DNA from: Bordetella parapertussis
Lineage (GTDB): Bacteria > Pseudomonadota > Gammaproteobacteria > Burkholderiales > Burkholderiaceae
Assembly: GCA_945901665.1 (NCBI GenBank)
Contig: CAMDLJ010000032.1
Coordinates: forward strand, 1-13,820
Direction of reading: 5' to 3'
DNA: 13,820 nucleotides
Part shown: one piece after another, positions 1 through 6,716 of the stretch
Position numbering within the stretch: position 1 is the stretch's first letter
How the letters are laid out: the number at the start of each line of letters is the position of its first letter
Program-made: the position numbers and the translations under genes
Notes under the pieces: model-generated
Seen by the model: the letters and a program-made list of their open reading frames with translations, nothing else
What the model was told of the DNA's origin: nothing
The model's database searches: none

Positions 1-14
1 AAGCCCATTTGCCA

Positions 15-761
15 ATGGCTGGACCAATGACCACCCCCAAAAAACCGACGGGCCGTGTTCCCCTAGAGGCCATCCGGTCCATGACCATCCCGCGCTTGCC
101 CGCCCCCATCTTGGCGGCCTTTGCCCTGATCGACGACCTGACCTGCACCGTCTCTGACGCGATGGACAACTTGGGTTTGCGCGGCGCCATCGCTGCCTCT
201 GCTTTGGCGCCCAACTTGCCCCATGCGCGCTTGGTGGGGCAAGCGGTGACGGTGCGCAACCTCGAGCAGCAAGAGGGCGACCACATGAGCGCCTTGTCCG
301 GACGCGGGCGCATGGGCGAGCACGAGGGCTACAACCTGTCCGAACCCGGTGATGTGGTGGTGATCGAGGGCCTGACCGGCGTGTCCAACATGGGCGGGCA
401 GTCGGCCACTTTGGCGCACCGCTCCGGTTGTGCGGGGGCCATCATCGAGGGCTCGTACAGAGACCCCAGCGCCTCGCGCAACCTGGGCTTTCCCATCTGG
501 TCGCGCGGCATCACCCCGATCACGGGCAAATGGCGCTTGCAAACCATTGAAATCAATGGCGAGGTGCGCATCGCGGGGCAGCGGGTGCAAGCCGGCGACT
601 TGGTGCTGGCCGACGAGGCTGGTGTGGTCTTTGTGCCCTTTGCCCGCGCCGCCGATGTGCTGGCCCAAGCGCAAAAAATTGACATGGGTGACAACCGGCA
701 AAAGAAAGACATCGACGCCGGTGTCGACATGGCGACCCTGGCGGCCACCCAATACAAGTGA
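15..761 (+). CDS. RraA family protein (HMG/CHA aldolase-like)
   Basis: RraA/demethylmenaquinone-methyltransferase-like fold. Family members include class II pyruvate aldolases that cleave 4-hydroxy-4-methyl-2-oxoglutarate or 4-carboxy-4-hydroxy-2-oxoadipate (the LigK type), and the RNase E inhibitor RraA. The protein shows the early SDAMDNLG segment, the central AGAIIEGSYRD segment (the G-x-x-x-D-G-x-x-R-D-like active-site loop that carries the substrate-binding Arg and metal-binding Asp) and the late GDLVLADEAGVVFVP segment. At about 248 residues it is slightly longer than the usual 210-240. The frame is open to the left edge of the window, so the ATG at 15 is only the first in-frame ATG; 27 is an alternative and a start upstream is possible. 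It lies 83 bases before a Bug receptor gene on the same strand. Catabolic aldolase fits the context better than RNase E inhibitor, but the substrate is inferred. Confidence 0.85.
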   Translation: MAGPMTTPKKPTGRVPLEAIRSMTIPRLPAPILAAFALIDDLTCTVSDAMDNLGLRGAIAASALAPNLPHARLVGQAVTVRNLEQQEGDHMSALSGRGRMGEHEGYNLSEPGDVVVIEGLTGVSNMGGQSATLAHRSGCAGAIIEGSYRDPSASRNLGFPIWSRGITPITGKWRLQTIEINGEVRIAGQRVQAGDLVLADEAGVVFVPFARAADVLAQAQKIDMGDNRQKKDIDAGVDMATLAATQYK

Positions 762-844
762 TACTGGGGCCTGAAAACAAGCCACACCCCTGACGGGCGA
801 AGTTCCGCACCGTTCTGGGGTCAGCATCACAAAGGGGACACACC

Positions 845-1795
845 ATGCATCACTTCTTGCGCGCCTTGTTGAGCGCGGCCTGCCTTTTGGGCAGTGGGGC
901 CCAGGCCCAAAGCGGCGACACCATTCGCATCATCGTGCCCTTCGCGGCGGGCGGACCAGCCGACCAAATTGCCCGCACCATTGCCCAACCCTTGGCCGCC
1001 CAGATGGGCAAAACCGTGGTCATTGACAACCGCGGTGGTGCCGGTGGGGTGATTGGCGTGGGGGCTGCCGTCAAGTCCCCGGCCGATGGCAATACCTTGT
1101 TGCTGACGACGTCAAGTTTGGTCATCACCGCTGGCATCACGCCCAATCTGCCCTACAACCCGCGCAAAGATGTGGAGCCGCTTTATTTGCTCGGCGAGGT
1201 GCAAACCATGCTGGTGGTGCGCCCTGGCCTGGGCGTGAACACTTTGAGCGAGTTGGTGGCCAAGGCCAAGGGGCCCAATAAACTCAACTATGGCTCCACC
1301 GGCGTGGGCGGGACCATGCACATCGGTGCCGAGTTGTTTGCCAAAGCGGCCAATGTGTCCATGGTGCACATCCCTTACCGGGGGGCGGCCCCAGCCCTGG
1401 TGGATTTGATGGGCGGCACGGTGGACCTGGTCAATGCCGATGTGCCGGTGCTGCGCCCCTACATCCGCGACGGCCGCATCAAAGGCGTGGTGGTGTTTGA
1501 CACCAAACGCTCGCCGCAGTTACCCGACATCCCCACCGCTGCCGAAGCCGGCATGCCCGCCTTGCAAATGACCAACTGGTACGGTGTGTTGGTGCCCGCA
1601 GGCACACCGCCCGAGACCAAAAAGAGGTTAGAGGCCGCTTTGCACCACGTCGTGCACCAAGCCGATGTGGCGGCCAAGTTGTCCGAAGCGGGTTTCAGCA
1701 ACCCCAAAGACAGCACCGGTTTTGGGGCCCGCTTGCAAGCCGACTTTGAGCGCTGGTTGCCTTGGCTCAAAGAGGCCCAAATCCGCACCGATTGA
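845..1795 (+). CDS. Tripartite tricarboxylate transporter (Bug) receptor
   Basis: Periplasmic solute-binding protein of the TctC/Bug family, which binds carboxylates and normally feeds a TctAB membrane pair. Residues 1 to about 21 form a Sec signal peptide (MHHFLRALLSAACLLGSGAQA, probable cleavage before QSGDT). The mature protein opens with the family hallmark IRIIVPFAAGGPADQIAR, followed by the DNRGGAGGVIG ligand-loop segment, HIPYRGAAPAL and the C-terminal VPAGTPPE segment. Its 316 residues are within the usual 310-330. AAGGGGA stands a few bases upstream of the ATG. No tctA or tctB lies in the window, as is common for the expanded orphan receptors of Burkholderiales. It is followed after 14 bases by a NIPSNAP gene. 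The ligand cannot be deduced. Confidence 0.94.
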   Translation: MHHFLRALLSAACLLGSGAQAQSGDTIRIIVPFAAGGPADQIARTIAQPLAAQMGKTVVIDNRGGAGGVIGVGAAVKSPADGNTLLLTTSSLVITAGITPNLPYNPRKDVEPLYLLGEVQTMLVVRPGLGVNTLSELVAKAKGPNKLNYGSTGVGGTMHIGAELFAKAANVSMVHIPYRGAAPALVDLMGGTVDLVNADVPVLRPYIRDGRIKGVVVFDTKRSPQLPDIPTAAEAGMPALQMTNWYGVLVPAGTPPETKKRLEAALHHVVHQADVAAKLSEAGFSNPKDSTGFGARLQADFERWLPWLKEAQIRTD

Positions 1796-1809
1796 TAGGT
1801 GCGCCGGCC

Positions 1810-2124
1810 ATGATTTACGAGCACCGCACCTATACCGTGGCGCACGGCTTGATGGATGAATACCTGTTGCGCTATGAAACCCATGCCTTGCCCTTGCAGC
1901 AAAAACACCTGGGTCGATTGGTGGGGTTTTTTGTCACCGACATTGGCCCGCTCAACCAAGTGATCCACATCTGGGCCTATGACAGCTTGGCCCAGCGCGA
2001 GCAGTGCCGCGCAGCCATGGAGGCCGATCCAGCCTGGGAAGCCTTCAAACACATCAACCAAGGCAGCTTTGTCCAGCAAGACGTGAAGATGTTGCGGCCC
2101 ACGCGGTTCAGCCCATTGCCCTGA
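1810..2124 (+). CDS. NIPSNAP family protein
   Basis: Small single-domain protein of 104 residues with the NIPSNAP/dimeric ferredoxin-like alpha-beta pattern: an opening MIYEHRTYTV strand, a helix over HGLMDEYLLRYETHALPLQQKHLG, the strand VGFFVTDIGPLNQVIHIWAY and a helix over SLAQREQCRAAMEADPAW. The family is frequent in catabolic operons but its biochemical role is not established; dimeric alpha-beta barrel proteins often bind or rearrange small molecules. I chose the ATG at 1810 because the conserved domain begins there; the frame is open further upstream (to 1762), but that part overlaps the receptor gene. It begins 14 bases after the Bug receptor stop, so co-translation in one operon is likely. 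It ends facing the minus-strand block. Confidence 0.85.
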   Translation: MIYEHRTYTVAHGLMDEYLLRYETHALPLQQKHLGRLVGFFVTDIGPLNQVIHIWAYDSLAQREQCRAAMEADPAWEAFKHINQGSFVQQDVKMLRPTRFSPLP

Positions 2125-2179
2125 GTCACTGTGTCGTGCAGTATTTTCCCGGCCACCAGTTCCATGCCGGTTTGTTGGC

Positions 2180-2266
2180 TTAGCCGCTGCTGCTTTGCGC
2201 CCAGACACCGGCACTCAAAAGCAGGCCGCCCAACAGGGTACAAAGTTATTGGGGGATGTTTTTCAT
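2180..2266 (-). pseudogene. Remnant of a secreted-protein gene (interrupted signal peptide)
   Basis: Read on the minus strand, 22 or more bases after the amidohydrolase stop comes a strong ribosome site AAGGGGG (2272-2278), five bases of spacing and an ATG at 2264-2266. The reading is MKNIPQ, then TAA (2246-2248), then in the same frame LCTLLGGLLLSAGVWAQ, then SSSG and a second TAA (2180-2182). The part after the first stop is a textbook hydrophobic core with an AQ cleavage region, as in Bug receptors or periplasmic cytochromes. A single-base change of the first TAA would give a complete signal peptide. Beyond it the frame is closed; another frame gives a protein-like stretch (QQTGMELVAGKILHDTV), so there may be indels too. 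I read this as the decayed fourth gene of the minus-strand operon. A six-codon leader peptide is a less likely alternative. Confidence 0.5.
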
Positions 2267-2294
2267 GGTGTCCCCCTTGGGGTAGCAAGTCAAC

Positions 2295-3191
2295 TTAAAA
2301 ACTGTACAAACGCGCCGGGTTGTCCACCAAGATGCGCGCCCATTCGCTGGCGGTCGTCCATTCGCTCAGGCGTTGCAAGGCCCGTGCGTTGTTGATGGGG
2401 TGAAAGGGCTCGACCGCTTCGCGCTGTCGTGGCACCCCTGGCCACGCACCGGGGTGGGGCCAGTCGGTGCCCCACAGCATGCGGTCCACGTTGGTGGCGA
2501 TCAAGGTTTGGGCAATGGCGCGGGCGTCTTCGCAGTCGCTCAGGTCTGAGATGCGGTGCGCTGCCGACAGCTTGACCCACGCCTGGCCAGACTTGACCAA
2601 AGACACCAAAGCCGCAAAACCGTCTTGGGCCACACCCTTGGCTGCTGTGGCACGGCCAAAGTGGTCGATCACCACCGGGGTGGGCAGGGCCATCAAGGTG
2701 TCGTGCAGCGAGGCAATCACGTCCAAGGTGGTGTAGGTCTGCACATGCCAACCCAAGGGGGCCACGCGCTCAGCGGCGGCTTGCATCAGTTGGCGCGCCA
2801 CTTGCGGGTCGTGCAAGCCAGCCGACTCCAGGTTGACCCGCACACCGCGCACGCCGACGGCGTGCATGGCGTGAAGATCGCTGTCGCTGGTGAGTTCGTC
2901 AATCACCGCCACGCCACGCGCACCGTGTCCCAGCGCGTTCATGTGCTGCAAGGCGTCCACGGTGCAGCGGTTGTCGCTGCCTTGGGGCGAGGCCTGCACC
3001 ACCACCACGCGCCCCACGCCCAAATGGTGGTGCAAGGCCATCAGGTCTTCGGTCGACGCTGCCCCGGGTGTGTAGGCCCGACCTGCCCAAAGGGGAAAGC
3101 GGTCAAAAGGGCCAAACACATGCACATGGCAGTCGCAGGCCAGTGGCGGCACGGGGTGCGCGGTGGGGTGGGCTTGAGCGGTATTCGCCAT
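2295..3191 (-). CDS. Amidohydrolase, LigI (2-pyrone-4,6-dicarboxylate lactonase)-like
   Basis: TIM-barrel hydrolase of the amidohydrolase_2 group (COG3618), 298 residues. The closest described relative I recognise is LigI, which opens 2-pyrone-4,6-dicarboxylate in protocatechuate 4,5-cleavage. Visible features are CDCHVHVFGP at 20-28 (metal-type histidines 22 and 24), VQASPQGSDN at 65-74, RGVRVNL at 115-121, DHFGRA at 176-181 (His177) and LWGTDWPHP at 239-247 (Asp243). The order and spacing of all these blocks match LigI closely, as I remember that family. Start: MANTAQ at 3191 is used because the frame upstream (to 3302) runs into the neighbouring aldolase gene. It starts eight bases after the aldolase stop, so it is the last intact gene of this operon. 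A related lactone or cyclic substrate other than the LigI substrate is quite possible, because ligABC and ligJ are not here. Confidence 0.9.
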   Translation of the reverse strand: MANTAQAHPTAHPVPPLACDCHVHVFGPFDRFPLWAGRAYTPGAASTEDLMALHHHLGVGRVVVVQASPQGSDNRCTVDALQHMNALGHGARGVAVIDELTSDSDLHAMHAVGVRGVRVNLESAGLHDPQVARQLMQAAAERVAPLGWHVQTYTTLDVIASLHDTLMALPTPVVIDHFGRATAAKGVAQDGFAALVSLVKSGQAWVKLSAAHRISDLSDCEDARAIAQTLIATNVDRMLWGTDWPHPGAWPGVPRQREAVEPFHPINNARALQRLSEWTTASEWARILVDNPARLYSF

Positions 3192-3199
3192 GTTGCGAC

Positions 3200-4006
3200 T
3201 CAAGTATGGGCTTGGCCCAGGGCTTCGCGCACGCCACGCGTCCACTGGTTGGCGGCAGCGCTCAAAAAGCCGATGTCGGTTTGGGTGGTGACATACAAGC
3301 AACCTTTGTGGATGGCCTTGACCTGGCGCTGCACGTCGCGGTTGCCACCAATGCCGGCAAACTTGCCATGGGCTTTGGCTGCGGCAATGGCGCGCTCTTG
3401 GGCGGCGATGATTTCGGGGTCGTCAAACTGACCGGGTTTGCCCATGTTGACCAGCAAGTCGTTAGAGCCCACATGGATCACATCCACCCCGGGCACCGCA
3501 GCGATGGCTTCGACATTGCGCAGGCCTTCCACGGTTTCGATCATGCACACCACCAAGGCGGCGTCGTTCAAGGCCGGCACGCTTTGCGTGAGCGGCACAG
3601 TGGCATAGTCAAAGTGCGGGTAACCGCCGCACACCGAGCGCTTGCCAATCGGGGCAAACTTGGCCGCATTCACCGCACGTTGTGCTTCTTGGGCATTGTT
3701 CACGTCGGGAAACACAATGCCGGTCACACCGTTGTCCAAATAGACCGACACATTGGGGTCGTCCACGCTGCGCACCCGCACCTGGGCGGCAATGCCACAA
3801 CCCAGCGCCACTTGGGCCATGTGGCCAATGGTCTCGAGGTTGAACAACGAATGCTGCACGTCGATGAACACAAAGTCGTGCCCCGTGGCTTTGGCAATGA
3901 GCACGATATCGCCTGAATGGCCCAAGCGCACCGTCATACCCAAAGCGGGCTGACCGGCACGCATGCGGTCCATGACAGGGTTGGGGATGGAAACGGTGTT
4001 GACCAT
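3200..4006 (-). CDS. HpcH/HpaI-type class II aldolase
   Basis: Metal-dependent pyruvate aldolase of the HpcH/HpaI (citrate lyase beta-like) superfamily, 268 residues. Members reversibly cleave 4-hydroxy-2-oxo acids or 2-keto-3-deoxy sugar acids into pyruvate and an aldehyde. Residues seen: FIDVQHSLFN at 47-56 with the conserved His52, VRVRS at 76-80, MIET at 155-158 with metal-ligand Glu157 and HVGSNDL at 178-184 with metal-ligand Asp183. The usual D-x-E-H is D-V-Q-H here, a variant found in some family members. The start at 4006 has GGAG about ten bases upstream (minus strand). It lies 33 bases downstream of the dehydrogenase gene and eight bases before the LigI-like gene. The substrate is not deducible; 4-hydroxy-2-oxoheptanedioate, rhamnonate-type and glucarate-type aldolases all share these residues. 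Confidence 0.92.
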   Translation of the reverse strand: MVNTVSIPNPVMDRMRAGQPALGMTVRLGHSGDIVLIAKATGHDFVFIDVQHSLFNLETIGHMAQVALGCGIAAQVRVRSVDDPNVSVYLDNGVTGIVFPDVNNAQEAQRAVNAAKFAPIGKRSVCGGYPHFDYATVPLTQSVPALNDAALVVCMIETVEGLRNVEAIAAVPGVDVIHVGSNDLLVNMGKPGQFDDPEIIAAQERAIAAAKAHGKFAGIGGNRDVQRQVKAIHKGCLYVTTQTDIGFLSAAANQWTRGVREALGQAHT

Positions 4007-4039
4007 GGGTGTTCTCCGGAAAAAACAGTGAGGGGCGGT

Positions 4040-4978
4040 TCAAACCACCCGGTGAAAGGGTTCGCCGCCGTTCATCACGTGCAGCAATTGCTCGGCCACG
4101 CGCAACGAGCTTTTGATTTGGGTTTCTTCGGTGCTGCCCGCGGCATGTGGGGTGGCAATGACATTGGGCAAGCTGAGCAATGGGTGACTTGCCAAAGGCG
4201 GCTCGACATCGCTCCACACATCCAACCCAGCGCCGAGCAAATGGCCCGTGCGCATGCAACTGTACAAAGCCTCTTCGTCGACGATGTCGCCGCGCGCCGC
4301 ATTGACCAAGATGGCCCGCGGTTTGAGTTGGGCCAGCACGGCCGCATTGACCAAATGGTGGGTTTGGGGTGTGTAGGGCACATGGATGCTCAGCACATCC
4401 ACCCGCGGCCACAGATCGGCCAGGTCATGCACGCGCTCGTGGGCGATGTCGCCCCAATGGTTCGCACTGACATGGGGGTCATAAGCAAGGATCTGTGCGT
4501 TGAACGCTTGGCGGTATTTTTTAGCCACCTCGGTGCCGGTGTTGCCCATGCCAATGATGCCAATGGTTTTGCCCCACATCTCCAGGCTCATGAAGTCGTT
4601 GCGGTTGAAGGTTTGGCCCGAACGAATCATGCGGTCAAACTCGGTGATGCGCCGACTCAATGAAAGCGCCAGCCCCAGTGCCATGTCGGCCACGGCCTCG
4701 CGGTTGATGCCTGGCGTGTTGCAGACCGTGATGCCACAGGCCTTGGCCGCTGCCAAGTCCATGTTGTTCACGCCTACCCCTTGCTTGGAGACCACCTTCA
4801 AGACCTTGGCGCGGCGAAAATCCTCGCCGCTGATCTTGCCAGTGCGCACCATCACCCCTTGGGCGTGTTGGTGCCAGTCTTGGATGCGCGGGTCGTCCCA
4901 ACACACCACGTCGGCGCGTTGCTTGATCCACTCGACCCCGGCGGGGTGAAACTGGTCCAGGATATAAATTTTGTGCAT
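4040..4978 (-). CDS. D-isomer-specific 2-hydroxyacid dehydrogenase
   Basis: NAD(P)-dependent dehydrogenase interconverting 2-oxo acids and D-2-hydroxy acids, 312 residues (normal for the family). Catalytic domain halves flank a Rossmann domain. The nucleotide loop GMGNTG is at 143-148, and an aspartate at the end of the next strand (AYDPHV, Asp167) favours NAD. Catalytic residues are Arg229 in NAARGDIVDEEAL, Glu259 in DVEPP and His278 in TPHAAGS. The serine-dehydrogenase-like segment SKQGVGVNNMD at 64-74 resembles D-3-phosphoglycerate dehydrogenases, but the C-terminal ACT domain is absent, so a catabolic role is favoured. The ATG at 4978 starts the domain; the open frame upstream crosses the divergent class II aldolase gene and is not coding. 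First gene of the three-gene minus-strand block. Confidence 0.92.
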   Translation of the reverse strand: MHKIYILDQFHPAGVEWIKQRADVVCWDDPRIQDWHQHAQGVMVRTGKISGEDFRRAKVLKVVSKQGVGVNNMDLAAAKACGITVCNTPGINREAVADMALGLALSLSRRITEFDRMIRSGQTFNRNDFMSLEMWGKTIGIIGMGNTGTEVAKKYRQAFNAQILAYDPHVSANHWGDIAHERVHDLADLWPRVDVLSIHVPYTPQTHHLVNAAVLAQLKPRAILVNAARGDIVDEEALYSCMRTGHLLGAGLDVWSDVEPPLASHPLLSLPNVIATPHAAGSTEETQIKSSLRVAEQLLHVMNGGEPFHRVV

Positions 4979-5068
4979 GTTGAATTTTCTCAATGCGGCA
5001 ATCAAGGGCGCTGTCGTGTTTGTGGCAGACTGGCGTGGCGATTTAGAAAATGAAATAGATCCATCACC
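4979..5068. promoter_or_regulatory. Divergent intergenic region
   Basis: This 90-base gap separates the starts of the dehydrogenase (minus) and class II aldolase (plus) genes and must hold promoters for both. It is richer in A+T than its surroundings. The best plus-strand candidate is TTGTGG with TAGAAA about 18 bases later, just before 5051, but agreement with consensus is weak. No clear minus-strand pair and no convincing palindromic operator were seen. Neither gene has a strong Shine-Dalgarno sequence. Confidence 0.4.
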
Positions 5069-5857
5069 ATGAACCTGCACACCGATTTTGAATGCATCCG
5101 CGATCAGGTCAGCCCTGAGGAATGGCAGGCCCGGGTGGAGCTGGCTGCATGTTACCGGCTGGTGGACCGCTACGACATGGCCGACCTGATTTACAACCAC
5201 ATCACTTTGCGCATACCCGGGACCGACCATTTGCTGATCAATTTGTATGGTTTGCTCTACAAAGAAATCACCGCCTCGAGCCTGGCCAAAATCGACGAAG
5301 ACGGGAATATTTTGTCCAAGCCCGACTGCGACTATGGCATCAACCGGTCGGGTTATGTGATCCATGGCGCCATCCACCAAGCGCGGGCCGATGTGAGCTG
5401 CATCATCCACACCCACACGCGGGCGGGCATGGCGGTGTCGTCCATGCAATGCGGCTTGCTGCCCATGACACAAACCAGCATGCGCTTTGTGGGCCACCTG
5501 GGCTACCACGACTATGAGGGGCCTGCGGTCGATCTGGCCGAGCGCGAGCGCTTGGTGCACGACCTGGGGCCACACAACGCCATGGTGCTGCGCAACCACG
5601 GCTTGCTCACCTGCGGGCCCAGTGTGGGCGAGGCGTTCAACTTGCTTTACAACTTGGAGTTGGCCTGCCGCGCCCAAGTGGATGCGATGGCCGCACAAAC
5701 CGCATTGAATTTGCCGGTACGAGCGGTGTTGGACAACACCGCGCATTTGTACCAACCCGGTGCGCGCCGTCCCTATGGTGTGTTGGAGTGGCCGGCCATG
5801 CTGCGTTTGCTCAAGGCCGAGTCGGCCATGGGTGGCTTTGCACCCTACGACAGCTGA
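5069..5857 (+). CDS. Class II aldolase/adducin family protein
   Basis: Zinc-type class II aldolase/adducin-fold protein, 262 residues. The family includes L-fuculose-phosphate aldolase, ribulose-5-phosphate epimerases and decarboxylase- or hydrolase-like members of aromatic and sugar-acid pathways. The metal site is visible as HTHTRAGM at 114-121 (His114, His116) and NHG at 176-178 (His177). The INRSGYVIHGAIHQ segment at 91-104 corresponds to the conserved substrate-proximal stretch. The N-terminal helix segment RVELAACYRLVDRYDMADLIYNHITLR is typical. The long insert-free fold without a sugar-phosphate glycine loop suggests the SDR-like or adducin-type branch with a non-phosphorylated substrate; this is inference. 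It is a monocistronic plus-strand gene, divergent from the dehydrogenase and convergent with the cyclase gene, only 19 bases apart, with no terminator visible between them. Confidence 0.92.
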   Translation: MNLHTDFECIRDQVSPEEWQARVELAACYRLVDRYDMADLIYNHITLRIPGTDHLLINLYGLLYKEITASSLAKIDEDGNILSKPDCDYGINRSGYVIHGAIHQARADVSCIIHTHTRAGMAVSSMQCGLLPMTQTSMRFVGHLGYHDYEGPAVDLAERERLVHDLGPHNAMVLRNHGLLTCGPSVGEAFNLLYNLELACRAQVDAMAAQTALNLPVRAVLDNTAHLYQPGARRPYGVLEWPAMLRLLKAESAMGGFAPYDS

Positions 5858-5876
5858 GCCGCTTGACCCCGCCGTC

Positions 5877-6686
5877 TCAACGGGGCGCTGCCATCAAGGC
5901 ATCGTCAAAGATGGCCACCGCTCGGGTCCAGCCGGCCGAGGCGCCGCGAATTTTGTGCGGAAAACAGCTGATGTAAAAACCCGCTGGTGGCAAGACCTCG
6001 AGGTTGTGCAGCTTTTCAATGTGGCAGTAGCCAATGTCGCGTCCGGCCTTGTGGCCTTCCCAAATCAGGCTGGCGTCTTGGCTTTCGGCGTATTTTTTGG
6101 CGGTGTGCACAAACGGCGCGTCCCAGCTCCAGGCATCGGTGCCGGTCAGGCGCACACCGCGCTCAAGCAAGTACATGGTGGCCTCGTAACCCATGCCGCA
6201 TCCGCTGGACACATAGTCGTTGTTGCCATAGCGCTTGCCGGCGCTGGTGTTGATGATGACGATCTCCAGCGGTGAGAGCTCATGGCCAATGCGCGCCAAC
6301 TCGGCTTGCACGTCTTCGGCAGTGACCACATAGCCGTCGGCAAAGTGGCGAAAGTCCAGCTTCACCCCGGGCTGAAAGCACCATTCCAGCGGTACATCGT
6401 CGATGGTGGTGGCCGCGCGTTTATCGCCCAGCGCCTTGTCCATGGTGGAGTGAAAGTGGTAGGGCGCATCCAAATGCGTGCCGTTGTGGGTGGTGAGTTG
6501 GATCATCTCGATCGCCCAACCCTCGCCATCGGGGAGGTCCTTTTTTTCCAAGCCCGGAAAGAAGGGCTTGATTTGTTCGTAGGTGTGCTCGTGGTTGAGG
6601 TATTTGATCTGTGGGGCGTAGCCCGGTGGATCACTCAACACATCGTTTTCAAGGTAAATAGAGAGGTCAACAAATTGGCGTGCCAT
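5877..6686 (-). CDS. Cyclase family protein (kynurenine-formamidase-like)
   Basis: Member of the cyclase family (PF04199), metal-dependent hydrolases that include bacterial kynurenine formamidase and isatin hydrolase. It has 269 residues. The signature H-x-G-T-H-x-D-A-P-x-H is intact at 67-77 (HNGTHLDAPYH; His67, His71, Asp73, His77), and HIEK at 222-225 supplies the downstream His222 and Glu224. The segment TGTDAWSWDAPF at 181-192 is typical of the larger isatin-hydrolase-like branch and not the short KynB branch. It probably hydrolyses an amide or lactone ring or a formyl group. The start at 6686 has no clear ribosome site. It follows the Bug receptor gene by 30 bases on the same strand, so the two probably share the promoter near 7756-7784. 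Confidence 0.9.
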   Translation of the reverse strand: MARQFVDLSIYLENDVLSDPPGYAPQIKYLNHEHTYEQIKPFFPGLEKKDLPDGEGWAIEMIQLTTHNGTHLDAPYHFHSTMDKALGDKRAATTIDDVPLEWCFQPGVKLDFRHFADGYVVTAEDVQAELARIGHELSPLEIVIINTSAGKRYGNNDYVSSGCGMGYEATMYLLERGVRLTGTDAWSWDAPFVHTAKKYAESQDASLIWEGHKAGRDIGYCHIEKLHNLEVLPPAGFYISCFPHKIRGASAGWTRAVAIFDDALMAAPR

Positions 6687-6716
6687 GGTGTGTGTGGAGT
6701 GGTTGAGTGAGAAAAA

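Noticed and set aside
63..830. 255-residue minus-strand open frame opposite the RraA-like gene
   Set aside because: The plus-strand frame carries all RraA motifs; the antisense product has no recognisable domain and is explained by GC-rich codon bias.
762..844. Imperfect ACCCC...GGGGT inverted repeat between the RraA-like and Bug receptor genes
   Set aside because: Interrupted stem with no T run; not convincing as a terminator or operator.
2251..2276. GGGGGA/TCCCCC hairpin as a terminator between the convergent genes
   Set aside because: The 14-base loop is long, the stem has only six pairs and no T run follows on either strand. The C-rich arm is better read as the ribosome site of the decayed gene.
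2556..3916. Overlapping plus-strand open frames across the LigI-like and HpcH genes
   Set aside because: Histidine- and glycine-rich translations without domains, antisense to two genes with clear active sites.
4979..5755. N-terminal extension of the dehydrogenase frame by 259 codons
   Set aside because: It lies antisense to the class II aldolase gene, which has an intact metal site. The dehydrogenase domain begins at the ATG at 4978.
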